Shown here: one piece after another, positions 1 through 7,234 of the stretch | Position numbering within the stretch: the stretch's first letter is position 1 | Layout: each line of letters opens with the position of its first letter | Assembly: GCA_902774145.1 (NCBI GenBank) | Contig: CACYHC010000004.1 | Location: 1 to 64,000, forward strand | DNA length: 64,000 nucleotides | From: an uncultured Bacteroidia bacterium | Lineage (GTDB): Bacteria; Bacteroidota; Bacteroidia; Bacteroidales; UBA932 | Reading direction: 5' to 3' | Translations under genes and position numbers: made by a program | Notes under the pieces: generated by a model | What the model saw: only the letters and a program-made list of their open reading frames with translations | The model's database searches: none | What the model was told of the DNA's origin: nothing

Positions 1-65
1 GCCACGTTCGCCGCCGTGCAAGAAGGGCATTATATCAGAACGAAGCAAGTTTTTTAACTTTTCTC

Positions 66-98
66 TTGACTCGTACCCTACGGCATGTATTATCTTTG
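66..98 (+). promoter_or_regulatory. Promoter of the MerR-family gene
   Basis: TTG at 66-68 and TATCTTTG at 91-98 match the Bacteroidota -33/-7 consensus, with a slightly long spacing of 22. Transcription would begin near 103, which rules out the upstream TTG codon at 66 as a translation start and supports the ATG at 129. Confidence 0.5.
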
Positions 99-128
99 CC
101 GGCGAATAACAAAAGTGCACGAATTGTT

Positions 129-890
129 ATGGGTAAAAACAAGTTGAAAATCGGGGAGTTTTCCCGCCTGGGCAGAGTGACCGTGAGGGCGCTCAGGCAT
201 TACGAGGAGATTGACCTGCTCACGCCGGAGATTGTGGACCGGGACACCGGGTACCGCTATTATTCCGTAGGTCAGTTACAGAAGATCTTCAGCATCACCA
301 AACTCAAAAGTATGGGGTACTCGCTGGAAGAGATCCGGGACCTGTGGGACGATGACCAGCATTTCCCGACGGTGGAGTCGCTGGAGGAGAAGATCCGGAA
401 ATGTGAGGATGAGCTGGCCGTGCTCAAGGAGCGGAAACGGATGCTCAAGGCGGTGGTGGCTTCCCAAAAGAAGTTGCACAAAATGGAAAAAGTTTACTTT
501 GAATCGCTTCCGGCCATCACTGTGGCCAGCCACCGAACCATCATTCCTTCTTTCGATGATCTCGGCCGCCTTTGTTATGAGGTAATCGGCCCGGAGATGG
601 CCCGTCTGGGATGCAAATGCCCGGAACCGGGCTACTGCTACACCATCGAACACGGCGGCTACAAGCCGCAGGACATCGACATCGAGTACTGCGAGAAGGT
701 GACGAAGAAAGGCACGGACTCCGCTCTCATCAAGTTCAAGGACATCCCGGCCGTGCCGCTGGCTGCCTGCCTGAAGGTCTTCGGCCCGTATGATAAACTG
801 TACGACAATTACGTCGAACTCTTTGCCTATCTGGAGAAAGAGGGCTACAAGATTGCCGATGCACCGCGCGCCGTTTACATCGACGGTTAG
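129..890 (+). CDS. MerR-family transcriptional regulator with GyrI-like effector domain
   Basis: The protein has 253 residues when started at the ATG at 129. Residues about 6-75 form a MerR winged helix (KIGEFSRLGRVTVRALRHYE, then GYRYY), followed by a coiled coil (about 85-125) that is the usual dimerisation helix. Residues about 130-250 resemble the GyrI-like/AraC effector-binding domain, which in BmrR-type regulators binds small hydrophobic ligands. A cytosolic DNA-binding activator is therefore likely. It stands alone, convergent with hipBST, so no target is suggested by its neighbours. A longer reading from TTG at 66 exists but overlaps the promoter. The family assignment is firm; the ligand is unknown. 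Confidence 0.88.
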   Translation: MGKNKLKIGEFSRLGRVTVRALRHYEEIDLLTPEIVDRDTGYRYYSVGQLQKIFSITKLKSMGYSLEEIRDLWDDDQHFPTVESLEEKIRKCEDELAVLKERKRMLKAVVASQKKLHKMEKVYFESLPAITVASHRTIIPSFDDLGRLCYEVIGPEMARLGCKCPEPGYCYTIEHGGYKPQDIDIEYCEKVTKKGTDSALIKFKDIPAVPLAACLKVFGPYDKLYDNYVELFAYLEKEGYKIADAPRAVYIDG

Positions 891-1036
891 CGGTATCGTA
901 TGCTTACTGTCGGCCCGGAAGATGACTTAATCTATTTGAGCACCACTTTCAGGGTCGGAACTACGCCAAGAACAATATTGCGTAAGGATTCTATCGATGC
1001 CGACAGAAATCGGCTGTCCAGCAGGATGTGTAACGC

Positions 1037-1966
1037 TTATACCATTAACCTCTTGTGAAGAAGCTCAATGTATGCTGTCTTGAGTTCATCAGAAAGGAAT
1101 GAGCACTGAATCTCTTCCTCAAACTTGGGAAGGAGATCCAAATACTTCTTCTTCACGCGGTCGAAGACGATTTCAGGAACGCCACAAGTACAATATGCGG
1201 CTTTAAAGTCAGCATCTTTCATCCGTTTCTTTTTCCCATTGAGATTGAGTGCCAACTCTTCGTCATCGGCAGGATTACTCAATACGGCGCTCAATAAATC
1301 GTAAGCCGGGGTGAGGACAGGCTCGCCTGCGGGAGAATACAGCGAGAAATTTTTCAGGTGCATATCGTTGTTCCCCGTAAGCCAGGAGAAATACACAAGC
1401 TCCAGAAAATCCACCATATCCAACTGTGCATTGGTCGAATACTTCCGGATGGCCTTGCCTACCTGCTCGTAGGAACTCTTGTACTTATTCTCGGTCTGGC
1501 GCTCGGTAAGCTGGCACATATCCTCCATAGCAATCTTCTCTCCATCGGCTTTCCGGTCGATTCGCTTGGTCAGGTAGCCGATGCTGCCATCTTTCATCCG
1601 GATGAGCGTATGGGGAACGATCTTGAGCTTTGCGATTTCGGCCAGGTGCATGGTGAGATCCTCGTTTTCGGGCAGCATCGCAAACCGTTCCGTTTGGGGC
1701 TTGAAGATATAATCACCCCAAAGGCCCACGATGGTGAGTTTCTGGGAATCCTTATGTTTATCCAGATTCAACGACAGTTTGGGCTGGACGCCGGTCAGGG
1801 TGGTCTGCGACTGGATTACCTGGGCGGCCAGTTCATCCATCTGCGCACGAGTATAATCCAATGAAGGAGCAGAGGCAGTCCCGAAGAACTTCCGGCAACA
1901 TCCCTTGTGGAAATCGACCTCTCCCGGGCCGAGTTCCTTATAGCAATACAAACACTTACTCATCAC
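1037..1966 (-). CDS. hipT: HipT-like serine/threonine kinase toxin (HipA C-terminal domain only)
   Basis: A 309-residue kinase corresponding to HipA without its N-terminal subdomain, which is encoded separately just upstream (1956-2288). Visible HipA features are a glycine-rich loop (TLTGVQPK, about 56-63), the catalytic loop GNNDMHLKN (198-206) and PAYDLLSA (219-226) with the metal-binding Asp. Known HipA/HipT toxins phosphorylate aminoacyl-tRNA synthetases and stop translation; the target here is unknown. The N-terminus carries Cys5/Cys8 and Cys23/Cys24, a possible zinc knuckle not found in E. coli HipA. The start overlaps hipS by 11 bases (or 8 if the second Met is used), implying coupled translation. 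It is the last gene of hipB-hipS-hipT. Confidence 0.88.
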   Translation of the reverse strand: MMSKCLYCYKELGPGEVDFHKGCCRKFFGTASAPSLDYTRAQMDELAAQVIQSQTTLTGVQPKLSLNLDKHKDSQKLTIVGLWGDYIFKPQTERFAMLPENEDLTMHLAEIAKLKIVPHTLIRMKDGSIGYLTKRIDRKADGEKIAMEDMCQLTERQTENKYKSSYEQVGKAIRKYSTNAQLDMVDFLELVYFSWLTGNNDMHLKNFSLYSPAGEPVLTPAYDLLSAVLSNPADDEELALNLNGKKKRMKDADFKAAYCTCGVPEIVFDRVKKKYLDLLPKFEEEIQCSFLSDELKTAYIELLHKRLMV

Positions 1967-2288
1967 CGTCCTCCTTTATGGGAATCACACTTACTGCGCC
2001 AATGCAGTCCTTGCAGCACAGAAGCAGCAAAGCGAAACGGTCCAACTCGCTGATATCCGTATTGCGCAGGGCCACGTCCAAAAGCCAACCCTCCGGAATG
2101 AGGCCGTCGAAGAACGGGAAAAGAACCCGAGACTTGTAGGGCTTCTCCGACAATGGAAGTGTCAGGCTGACGGGCTTGGAGGCCGCATCAGCAAGATACT
2201 CCCTGTCATATTGGAACTCATAGCCCTCATCCGTTTCTTCAAGGATGCCGGCTGCCTTCCCTTTGAATTTAATCAATGCTTTACTCAT
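1956..2288 (-). CDS. hipS: HipS-like protein (HipA N-terminal subdomain)
   Basis: A 110-residue protein matching the N-terminal domain of HipA (couple_hipA type), including LTLPLSEKPY and the FFDGLIPEGWLLD segment seen in that domain. As a free-standing small gene between a HipB-like gene and a HipT-like kinase it matches the tripartite HipBST arrangement, in which HipS (not HipB) neutralises the kinase. Its start overlaps the hipB stop by four bases (ATGA) and its end overlaps hipT. The antitoxin role is inferred from gene order and family. Confidence 0.85.
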   Translation of the reverse strand: MSKALIKFKGKAAGILEETDEGYEFQYDREYLADAASKPVSLTLPLSEKPYKSRVLFPFFDGLIPEGWLLDVALRNTDISELDRFALLLLCCKDCIGAVSVIPIKEDGDE

Positions 2289-2491
2289 CTAACCTTCTTT
2301 TGAGGAACCAGTTCGTATCCGAACAAATCTAACACCTGGGCAACCTTATCGAGGCGGACCGTGGCCTTGCCCTGCTCCAGCTCGCGGACAAAGTTCAGGC
2401 CTACGCCGGACTTCATCGCGAGGTCCACCTGCGTCAGATTGTGCTCCTTCCGCAGGGATTTCAATGTCGAAGATATGACGTTACTATTCAT
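2285..2491 (-). CDS. hipB: HipB-like helix-turn-helix antitoxin/autorepressor
   Basis: A 68-residue Xre-type HTH protein (SLRKEHNLTQVDLAMKSGVG with the recognition helix LNFVRELEQGK), of the size and class of HipB. I start it at the ATG at 2491, because the longer reading from 2533 would cross the -7 promoter element at 2511-2518. HipB proteins bind operators over their own promoter and add DNA-binding capacity to the complex. It is the first gene of a tightly overlapping three-gene operon with hipS and hipT. Confidence 0.87.
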   Translation of the reverse strand: MNSNVISSTLKSLRKEHNLTQVDLAMKSGVGLNFVRELEQGKATVRLDKVAQVLDLFGYELVPQKKVR

Positions 2492-2498
2492 AATTACA

Positions 2499-2522
2499 TT
2501 CGTTCGGATGCAAATATACGAA
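2499..2522 (-). promoter_or_regulatory. hipB promoter with small inverted repeat (possible HipB operator)
   Basis: On the minus strand TATATTTG (2511-2518) is a good -7 element. It lies within a TTCGT (2499-2503) / ACGAA (2518-2522) inverted repeat, which could be a HipB operator. No convincing -33 element is seen. The operator role is inference. Confidence 0.4.
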
Positions 2523-2529
2523 ATAATTC

Positions 2530-2667
2530 TCAAATTACATCATGGTTTACATCACTCCGCACCAGGTCGATAGTGCCATTATGCTGCCGCATAATCTGGC
2601 GTGCCAGTGACAGGCCGATGCCGGAGCCCTCTTTCTTGGTTGTATAAAACGGAACGATAAGCTCCAT
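2530..2667 (-). pseudogene. Remnant of a sensor histidine kinase (C-terminal ATP-binding tail)
   Basis: Reading from an ATG at 2667 gives 45 residues that match the end of a HATPase_c domain: a VPFYTTKKEGSGIGL segment (the G2 box region), then SLARQIMRQHNGTI, the helix that ends this fold. The dimerisation domain, N box and G1 box are missing, so it cannot be a working kinase. The reading ends at TGA 2530-2532, upstream of the hipB promoter. It is best seen as debris of a two-component gene left when neighbouring DNA was lost or replaced. Confidence 0.75.
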
Positions 2668-2713
2668 TTTTTATGTCTTTTGGGTGTGGGGCAAATCGGC
2701 ATTAAATGACAAC

Positions 2714-2743
2714 TTGCCTTCCGGGGGCAGGTCATTATCTTTG
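2714..2743 (+). promoter_or_regulatory. Bacteroidota-type promoter
   Basis: TTG at 2714-2716, a 19-base spacer and TATCTTTG at 2736-2743 form a good match to the consensus. It would drive transcription of the small ORF at 2781 and possibly the genes after it. A second -7 element, TATCTTTG at 2860-2867, lies just before the next small gene. Confidence 0.55.
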
Positions 2744-2780
2744 TCCCGTACAAGTTTATAAACCAATAATCTTAAGTAGT

Positions 2781-2837
2781 ATGCTGTTTGATTTAATCAA
2801 AGAGATGGCGGATAAGTGGGGTTTTCTATATAAATAG
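2781..2837 (+). CDS. Possible 18-residue peptide
   Basis: An ATG at 2781 opens an 18-codon ORF (MLFDLIKEMADKWGFLYK) about 35 bases downstream of a good promoter and ends just before a second promoter box. There is no clear ribosome-binding site and no homology I recognise. It could be a leader peptide, a small membrane-active peptide or chance. Confidence 0.25.
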   Translation: MLFDLIKEMADKWGFLYK

Positions 2838-2905
2838 TGAAAATGTGGATGCAAAGTGTTATCTTTGTAGGATTGTACTACACGAAAATGCATCGAACAC
2901 GCAAT

Positions 2906-3043
2906 ATGAAAATGACTTATAGGCCGCCGGTGGCAGACGTTGAGCAACTGGGGATGGAAGCGGCCATCTTGCAGGTATCCGGGGATCTGTCCCGGGAGGA
3001 TTATGGGAATTGGATCAGCGACGAATGGGGGAATTCGCTATGA
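2906..3043 (+). CDS. Short (45-residue) protein preceding a surface lipoprotein gene
   Basis: Starts MKMTYRPPVADVEQLGMEAA and ends acidic and tryptophan-containing (residues 31-42, EDYGNWISDEWG). It has no signal peptide or membrane segment. The stop overlaps the start of the BspA-like lipoprotein gene by four bases (ATGA), so the two are translationally coupled. A -7 element (TATCTTTG, 2860-2867) lies 38 bases upstream. Short proteins with a Y-x-x-P start commonly precede Bacteroidales surface-protein genes as far as I know; their function is unknown. A similar gene stands at 40051-40197. Confidence 0.6.
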   Translation: MKMTYRPPVADVEQLGMEAAILQVSGDLSREDYGNWISDEWGNSL

Positions 3044-5703
3044 GAAAGTATGGAATGTTCCTTGCGGCCCTTGTCGCCGCTGCGTGTGCTAAGCAAGTTG
3101 AAGAAACCGCCCCGGAAGGAACCGCCTCCGAAAAGACCTGGACGGTGGAAGTGAATGCCGCCAAAGGGGCCGACGAGGCCAGGGCCCTGGCCCTCGATGA
3201 CGGCTATCTCTCTGCGTACTGGAGCGGCACCGATAAGGTAGAAGTCTATGACGAATACGGAAGGTATCACCTGGGAACGCTCTATACGGCCGGCGGCGGC
3301 AGCACCTGCCGGTTCTTGGGAACCGTTTCGGGCATTCTCCGGGAAGGCGCTGCCTTGCAACTGGTGTACCCGGGATCTCCCGACAATGCCGGGGAAAGGT
3401 ATGCCAGGCAGAAAGGGACGCTGGAGGATATCGCCCGGCGATACGATTACGCCCTTGCGACGACGGAGGTTATACAAATCGATGAGGAAAACGATCGGAT
3501 CAGCCTTTCCGACGCCGTTTTCGTCAGCCGGCAGAGCATCACGCTGTTCAATTTCAGTTACACGGGGAGTGAAACCAACAAGATCACGAAGCTCACCGTA
3601 ACCTCCTGGAGCCTTGACGGCCCCGTCACCGTCATTCCGGACACGCCCGGCACGGAGTTCTTCATTGCCATTCCCGGCAAGTACGGCGCCGATTTCGACC
3701 GTACGGGGAAGGACAAGATCCCCTACGATTTCGTGGCCGAAACGCAGGACGGAACCGTCTTTGCCGGAACGATGAGCGCCCTGCTGGCGGACGGCAAGTT
3801 TTACAAGACTACAAAATATCTGACGAAATACGAGTCCCGCAAGCAGCCTCTTACCGTCGAAGCCCTTCAGGACGGCATCGTGACCATCCAGAATCCGCTC
3901 AACCGCACAATTTACTATGGCTTTGAAGGGGTGAACGGCAGCGCCATCAATACCCATATCGCCACCGGCGACCCTATCAAGATTGAGGTAAAGGCCGGAG
4001 ACAAACTGCTACTGGGTGGAAAACTGTCGTCCGGGAACAGGTATTACGGAAAGCGGACGGAAACCTATGATCCGTCCACCGGCCATTATACCCCTCACGA
4101 CAGCTTTACCCAAATCGACTGCGACGTTCCCTATTATCTGTACGGCAATATCATGAGCCTTATGGATTATGAGTATTATTTTGTCAGTGATTCGGGCCTG
4201 GACCGTCTGGAGGACTATGCTTTTATGGGACTGTTCGAATACGAAAGTAATCTCTATAACCACCCCGAAAAGGACATAGAACTTCCTGCCACAAGGGCGA
4301 GCAGAGGCTCTTATGCGTTCCTGTTCCTGGAGTGTACCCACTTGACGCGCGCCCCGGAGGTCCCTGTTACGGTATTCACCAACGGACCTTATGATACTGT
4401 GCGCTACCTTGGGCCTTGCTGCAGTATGTTCCTGCGCTGTTACAGTTTGGAAAAAGGGCCTTCGATCCTTCCGGCAACCACTGTCCCTTCCGCCACTTAT
4501 TTCAGGATGTTCGAAAAATGTAATGCCCTGGTTGCCAGCCCCATTCTGCCCGCCTCCGCCCCCGGCACCGATGCCTACCGCGATATGTTCTACCGCTGTA
4601 CGGGGCTGAAACAGATTACCTGCTACGCCAGGAGCAATATCGGACAATACAAGGCCACGCACTTCTGGGTGGAAGGCGTCCCCGCCGGCGGAACCTTTAT
4701 TTCCGACCCTTCGGTCTCCTGGCCCAGCGGCGACCACGGCATCCCGGCTGGCTGGAACGGCTTTGTCGATCCCCTGACCATCGAGGCCATTGAGGACGGC
4801 GTCGTCACCATCGCCAATCCGCAGGGCCTTGCCATCACCTACGGCAAGGATATTCACCTGTCGCTGGCCACCACTTCCGACAACAGCATCATCACCGTCC
4901 CCGTATCGGCGGGCGCCAAACTGCGCCTGTGGGGGGACAATGCCGTGTACGGGCACAAAGATGCCGTTTACCTGTACACCAAGATTTCCTGCAGCAGCCG
5001 CTACAAGCTTTCCGGCGATTTGCGCAGCCTCGTTTCCAGCGGGGATTATGTGAATGTCTGGGAGCTTTCAGACTATGCGTTTGTACAACTCTTTGCCCAC
5101 GATACCCAGCTGCTCTCGGCCCAGGATCTGGTCCTTGGCGCCCGTTCGGTGGGGGAGCGTTCTTATGCGGAGATGTTTGAAGGATGCACGGCCATGACCT
5201 CTGCCCCGGCCCTGCCGGCAACGGGCCTTGCCCAGGGATGCTATGAGAACCTGTTTGCGGGAACCGCCATTACCTCGTCTCCGGCCCTTCCAGCGACCAT
5301 CCTCGCGCCGTTCTGTTACGGAGGCATGTTCCGGGAGTGCGAAAGCCTCACCCAGGCGCCGGCGCTTCCCGCCACGAATCTTGCCGAAGGCTGCTATATG
5401 AATATGTTCGACTACTGCACCTCGCTCACAAAGGCGCCGGAACTGAAGTCCCCCACGCTGGTACAATTCTGTTATGCCTATATGTTCCGGGACTGCCACG
5501 CGCTGGGCGCCGTCACCTGCCTGGCCACCAATCCCGACTGGGCCTGGGATGCTGACGAGCCGGACTACGAGGCCCCGAATGCAGCCGCCCTTATGGGCTG
5601 GATGGACAATGTCAAGGCCACGGGTACCTTCACACGCGCAGCGGGCGTCAACTGGCCGCAGGGAGCGTACGGTGTACCTGCCGGATGGACGATTACGCCC
5701 TGA
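3040..5703 (+). CDS. BspA-like leucine-rich-repeat surface lipoprotein
   Basis: An 887-residue lipoprotein starting at the ATG at 3040 (a longer frame from 3010 has no better start), with a lipobox ending at Cys16 (LVAAAC). Residues about 30-230 look fimbrillin-like. Then a module beginning PLTVEALQDGIVTIQNP is followed by cysteine-rich repeats of the type MFxxCxxLTxAPxLPA. The same pair of units recurs from PLTIEAIEDGVVTIANP onward, so the protein is an internal duplication. Repeats of this BspA/LRR_5 type are surface-exposed and often bind host or bacterial ligands. It is coupled to the short gene before it. The ligand is unknown. Surface location follows from the lipobox and family. Confidence 0.85.
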   Translation: MRKYGMFLAALVAAACAKQVEETAPEGTASEKTWTVEVNAAKGADEARALALDDGYLSAYWSGTDKVEVYDEYGRYHLGTLYTAGGGSTCRFLGTVSGILREGAALQLVYPGSPDNAGERYARQKGTLEDIARRYDYALATTEVIQIDEENDRISLSDAVFVSRQSITLFNFSYTGSETNKITKLTVTSWSLDGPVTVIPDTPGTEFFIAIPGKYGADFDRTGKDKIPYDFVAETQDGTVFAGTMSALLADGKFYKTTKYLTKYESRKQPLTVEALQDGIVTIQNPLNRTIYYGFEGVNGSAINTHIATGDPIKIEVKAGDKLLLGGKLSSGNRYYGKRTETYDPSTGHYTPHDSFTQIDCDVPYYLYGNIMSLMDYEYYFVSDSGLDRLEDYAFMGLFEYESNLYNHPEKDIELPATRASRGSYAFLFLECTHLTRAPEVPVTVFTNGPYDTVRYLGPCCSMFLRCYSLEKGPSILPATTVPSATYFRMFEKCNALVASPILPASAPGTDAYRDMFYRCTGLKQITCYARSNIGQYKATHFWVEGVPAGGTFISDPSVSWPSGDHGIPAGWNGFVDPLTIEAIEDGVVTIANPQGLAITYGKDIHLSLATTSDNSIITVPVSAGAKLRLWGDNAVYGHKDAVYLYTKISCSSRYKLSGDLRSLVSSGDYVNVWELSDYAFVQLFAHDTQLLSAQDLVLGARSVGERSYAEMFEGCTAMTSAPALPATGLAQGCYENLFAGTAITSSPALPATILAPFCYGGMFRECESLTQAPALPATNLAEGCYMNMFDYCTSLTKAPELKSPTLVQFCYAYMFRDCHALGAVTCLATNPDWAWDADEPDYEAPNAAALMGWMDNVKATGTFTRAAGVNWPQGAYGVPAGWTITP

Positions 5704-5704
5704 T

Positions 5705-5735
5705 TTGGGATTCCGTCAAAGTTTTTGTACCTTTG
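5705..5735 (+). promoter_or_regulatory. Promoter of the SRP RNA gene
   Basis: TTG at 5705-5707, a 20-base spacer and TACCTTTG at 5728-5735 precede the RNA by about five bases. Confidence 0.65.
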
Positions 5736-5739
5736 CAAC

Positions 5740-5843
5740 GGGAAAGTCGTACACGACCAGCTCCCTCTGAACTCCCCCAGGGCCGGAAGGCAGCAAGGGT
5801 AGGAGGTCGTAGCGGTGCGATGTGCTAAGCTTTCCCTTTTTTT
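5740..5843 (+). ncRNA. ffs: Signal recognition particle RNA (4.5S type)
   Basis: The conserved SRP helix 8 core is plain (GGGCCGGAAGGCAGCAAGGG, about 5778-5797), with the GGAA tetraloop and the asymmetric internal loop that binds the Ffh M domain. The ends pair: GGGAAAG at 5740-5746 with CTTTCCC at 5830-5836, followed by seven T residues that end transcription. The length of about 100 bases fits the bacterial short SRP RNA. With Ffh it targets nascent membrane proteins to the translocon. It has its own promoter. Confidence 0.9.
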
Positions 5844-5847
5844 GTGT

Positions 5848-6747
5848 CTATTTCCAGAGACGCTGGAGGAATTTCTCGCAGAAGTCGGTCCAGTTGTACC
5901 ACTCGTGCGCGCCGGGGTTGATGACCAGGTCGTGCGGGTATCCCTTGCGCGTAAGCCGCTTGCCATAGCAGCGCACCGGCAGGATAAAATAATCCTTTTC
6001 ACCCGTCATTACGGCATAGTACTGCGGCGGGTCCGCGAATTGCACTTTCAGCTTGCGCCCCAGGAAGTTGTAGAACCCGGAATAGGGACTCGGCATCACG
6101 AAGTTGTGAATCATCGGCGAGAAGGCGCCTACATAGCCGAATGTGTCGGGGAAGCCGGCGGAAATATAAATGGCCTGCATTCCGCCGATGGAAAGGCCCG
6201 CGATGGCCCGCGCATTTTTCTCGGGCCGCGTGCGGAAAATGCTGTCCACGACCGTCACCACGTCGCGCACAAAGGCGCTTTCCGTAGAGCCGTCCACCTT
6301 GAAGAGCGACTCGAAAGCGGCCTTGCAGCGTCCGTTGCCATAGTCCTTTTCATCGTCGTACTGATTGACATTCGGCAGCACGACGATGCATTCTTCCATC
6401 GCGCCGATGGCCTTGAGGCTGTCGATGCGGTCCAGGAGCTGCCCCTTGAGCATCCAGCTCAGTTCGTTGCCGCGCGCGCCGTGCAGCAGGTACAGCACGG
6501 GGTAGCGGGTATCGTTTTCATAATATTTCTCCGGCAGATAGACGAACATCCGCCGCTCTGCAGGGCCCCGGACGGTGGAGGCATAGGGCTGCGAAAGCAG
6601 ATGCCCGCGGTGCGTCGGCGACATCGGGGGAGAGGGCAGTACTTTGTTCGGAAGGTAGCGGGCTGAGGTACAGGCGGCCGTCCCCAGTACGGCCACCAAC
6701 AGCGCAAAGCGCTTAAATGCTGTTGAAAATGAACGGAAGGATGTCAT
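5848..6747 (-). CDS. Esterase-family alpha/beta hydrolase lipoprotein
   Basis: A 299-residue protein with a lipoprotein signal (LGTAAC, Cys26) and an esterase D/feruloyl-esterase-like fold (Pfam Esterase family). The nucleophile elbow is GLSIGG with Ser186. The YLPEKYYENDTRYPVLYLLHG stretch is typical of XynZ-type and IroE-type esterases. The conserved His near the C-terminus is in PGAHEWYNW. It probably cleaves ester-linked groups from glycans or lipids at the cell surface or in the periplasm. The 5' end overlaps the 3' end of cdd by 35 bases, so both are probably on one transcript. The substrate cannot be told from sequence. Confidence 0.85.
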   Translation of the reverse strand: MTSFRSFSTAFKRFALLVAVLGTAACTSARYLPNKVLPSPPMSPTHRGHLLSQPYASTVRGPAERRMFVYLPEKYYENDTRYPVLYLLHGARGNELSWMLKGQLLDRIDSLKAIGAMEECIVVLPNVNQYDDEKDYGNGRCKAAFESLFKVDGSTESAFVRDVVTVVDSIFRTRPEKNARAIAGLSIGGMQAIYISAGFPDTFGYVGAFSPMIHNFVMPSPYSGFYNFLGRKLKVQFADPPQYYAVMTGEKDYFILPVRCYGKRLTRKGYPHDLVINPGAHEWYNWTDFCEKFLQRLWK

Positions 6748-7186
6748 CTACTTTCTCGAATTTCCAGATGGCTTTGGCACCGACCATCAGCACGCTGATG
6801 GGCTTTCCGGCCCGGGCCTGGTACTGGGCCATGACCTGCCGGCAGGCGCCGCAAGGGGTGGCGGGATGGTCCGTGAGGCGTCCGTGTACGCCGCCCGCCA
6901 GGGCGATAGAACAGATATACTTGTCCGGATACTGCGCACCGGCGGCAAACATCGCCGTACGCTCGGCGCAGATACCGGAAGGAAAGGCGGCATTCTCCTG
7001 GTTGGCGCCGCGTACAATCTGTCCGTTGGACATCCGCACGGCAGCCCCCACGTGGAAATGGGAATAGGGCGCATAGGCGTGGCTCATGGACCGGATCGCC
7101 TTCGTCGCCAGTTCGCGGTCTTCGGGACTCAGTTCGTCCAGAGAGGCATATTCCTGAAAACTGCTTTTGATTTCTTTTGTGGTCAT
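6713..7186 (-). CDS. cdd: Cytidine deaminase
   Basis: A 157-residue protein, the normal size for the homotetrameric enzyme. It carries the zinc and catalytic motifs CAE (in SGICAERTAMF) and PCGAC (in HPATPCGACRQVM), and the substrate motif NQENAAFPSG. It hydrolyses cytidine and deoxycytidine to uridine and deoxyuridine in pyrimidine salvage. The start is the ATG at 7186, five bases after a TATCTTTG -7 element (7192-7199), so the mRNA is probably leaderless. A reading open up to 8305 is only antisense to mscS. Confidence 0.95.
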   Translation of the reverse strand: MTTKEIKSSFQEYASLDELSPEDRELATKAIRSMSHAYAPYSHFHVGAAVRMSNGQIVRGANQENAAFPSGICAERTAMFAAGAQYPDKYICSIALAGGVHGRLTDHPATPCGACRQVMAQYQARAGKPISVLMVGAKAIWKFEKVDDILPFIFNSI

Positions 7187-7191
7187 ATCTG

Positions 7192-7220
7192 CAAAGATAG
7201 GAAATTTATATGTATATTTG
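7192..7220. promoter_or_regulatory. Divergent promoters for cdd and the MscS-type channel
   Basis: On the minus strand TATCTTTG (7192-7199) serves cdd. On the plus strand TATATTTG (7213-7220) serves the channel gene. The two -7 elements are only 13 bases apart, so initiation on the two strands is likely to interfere. Confidence 0.55.
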
Positions 7221-7234
7221 AGAATCGGTTTACT

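Noticed and set aside
932..1036. In-frame continuation after the hipT stop (about 34 codons to a TAG at 932-934)
   Set aside because: The hipT product ends at a normal length for the domain; the extension has no recognisable motif, so a read-through or fused remnant cannot be supported.
6866..7234. Plus-strand extension of the MscS reading frame upstream of 7235
   Set aside because: It is antisense to cdd, which has intact catalytic motifs, and the mscS promoter box at 7213-7220 lies inside it.
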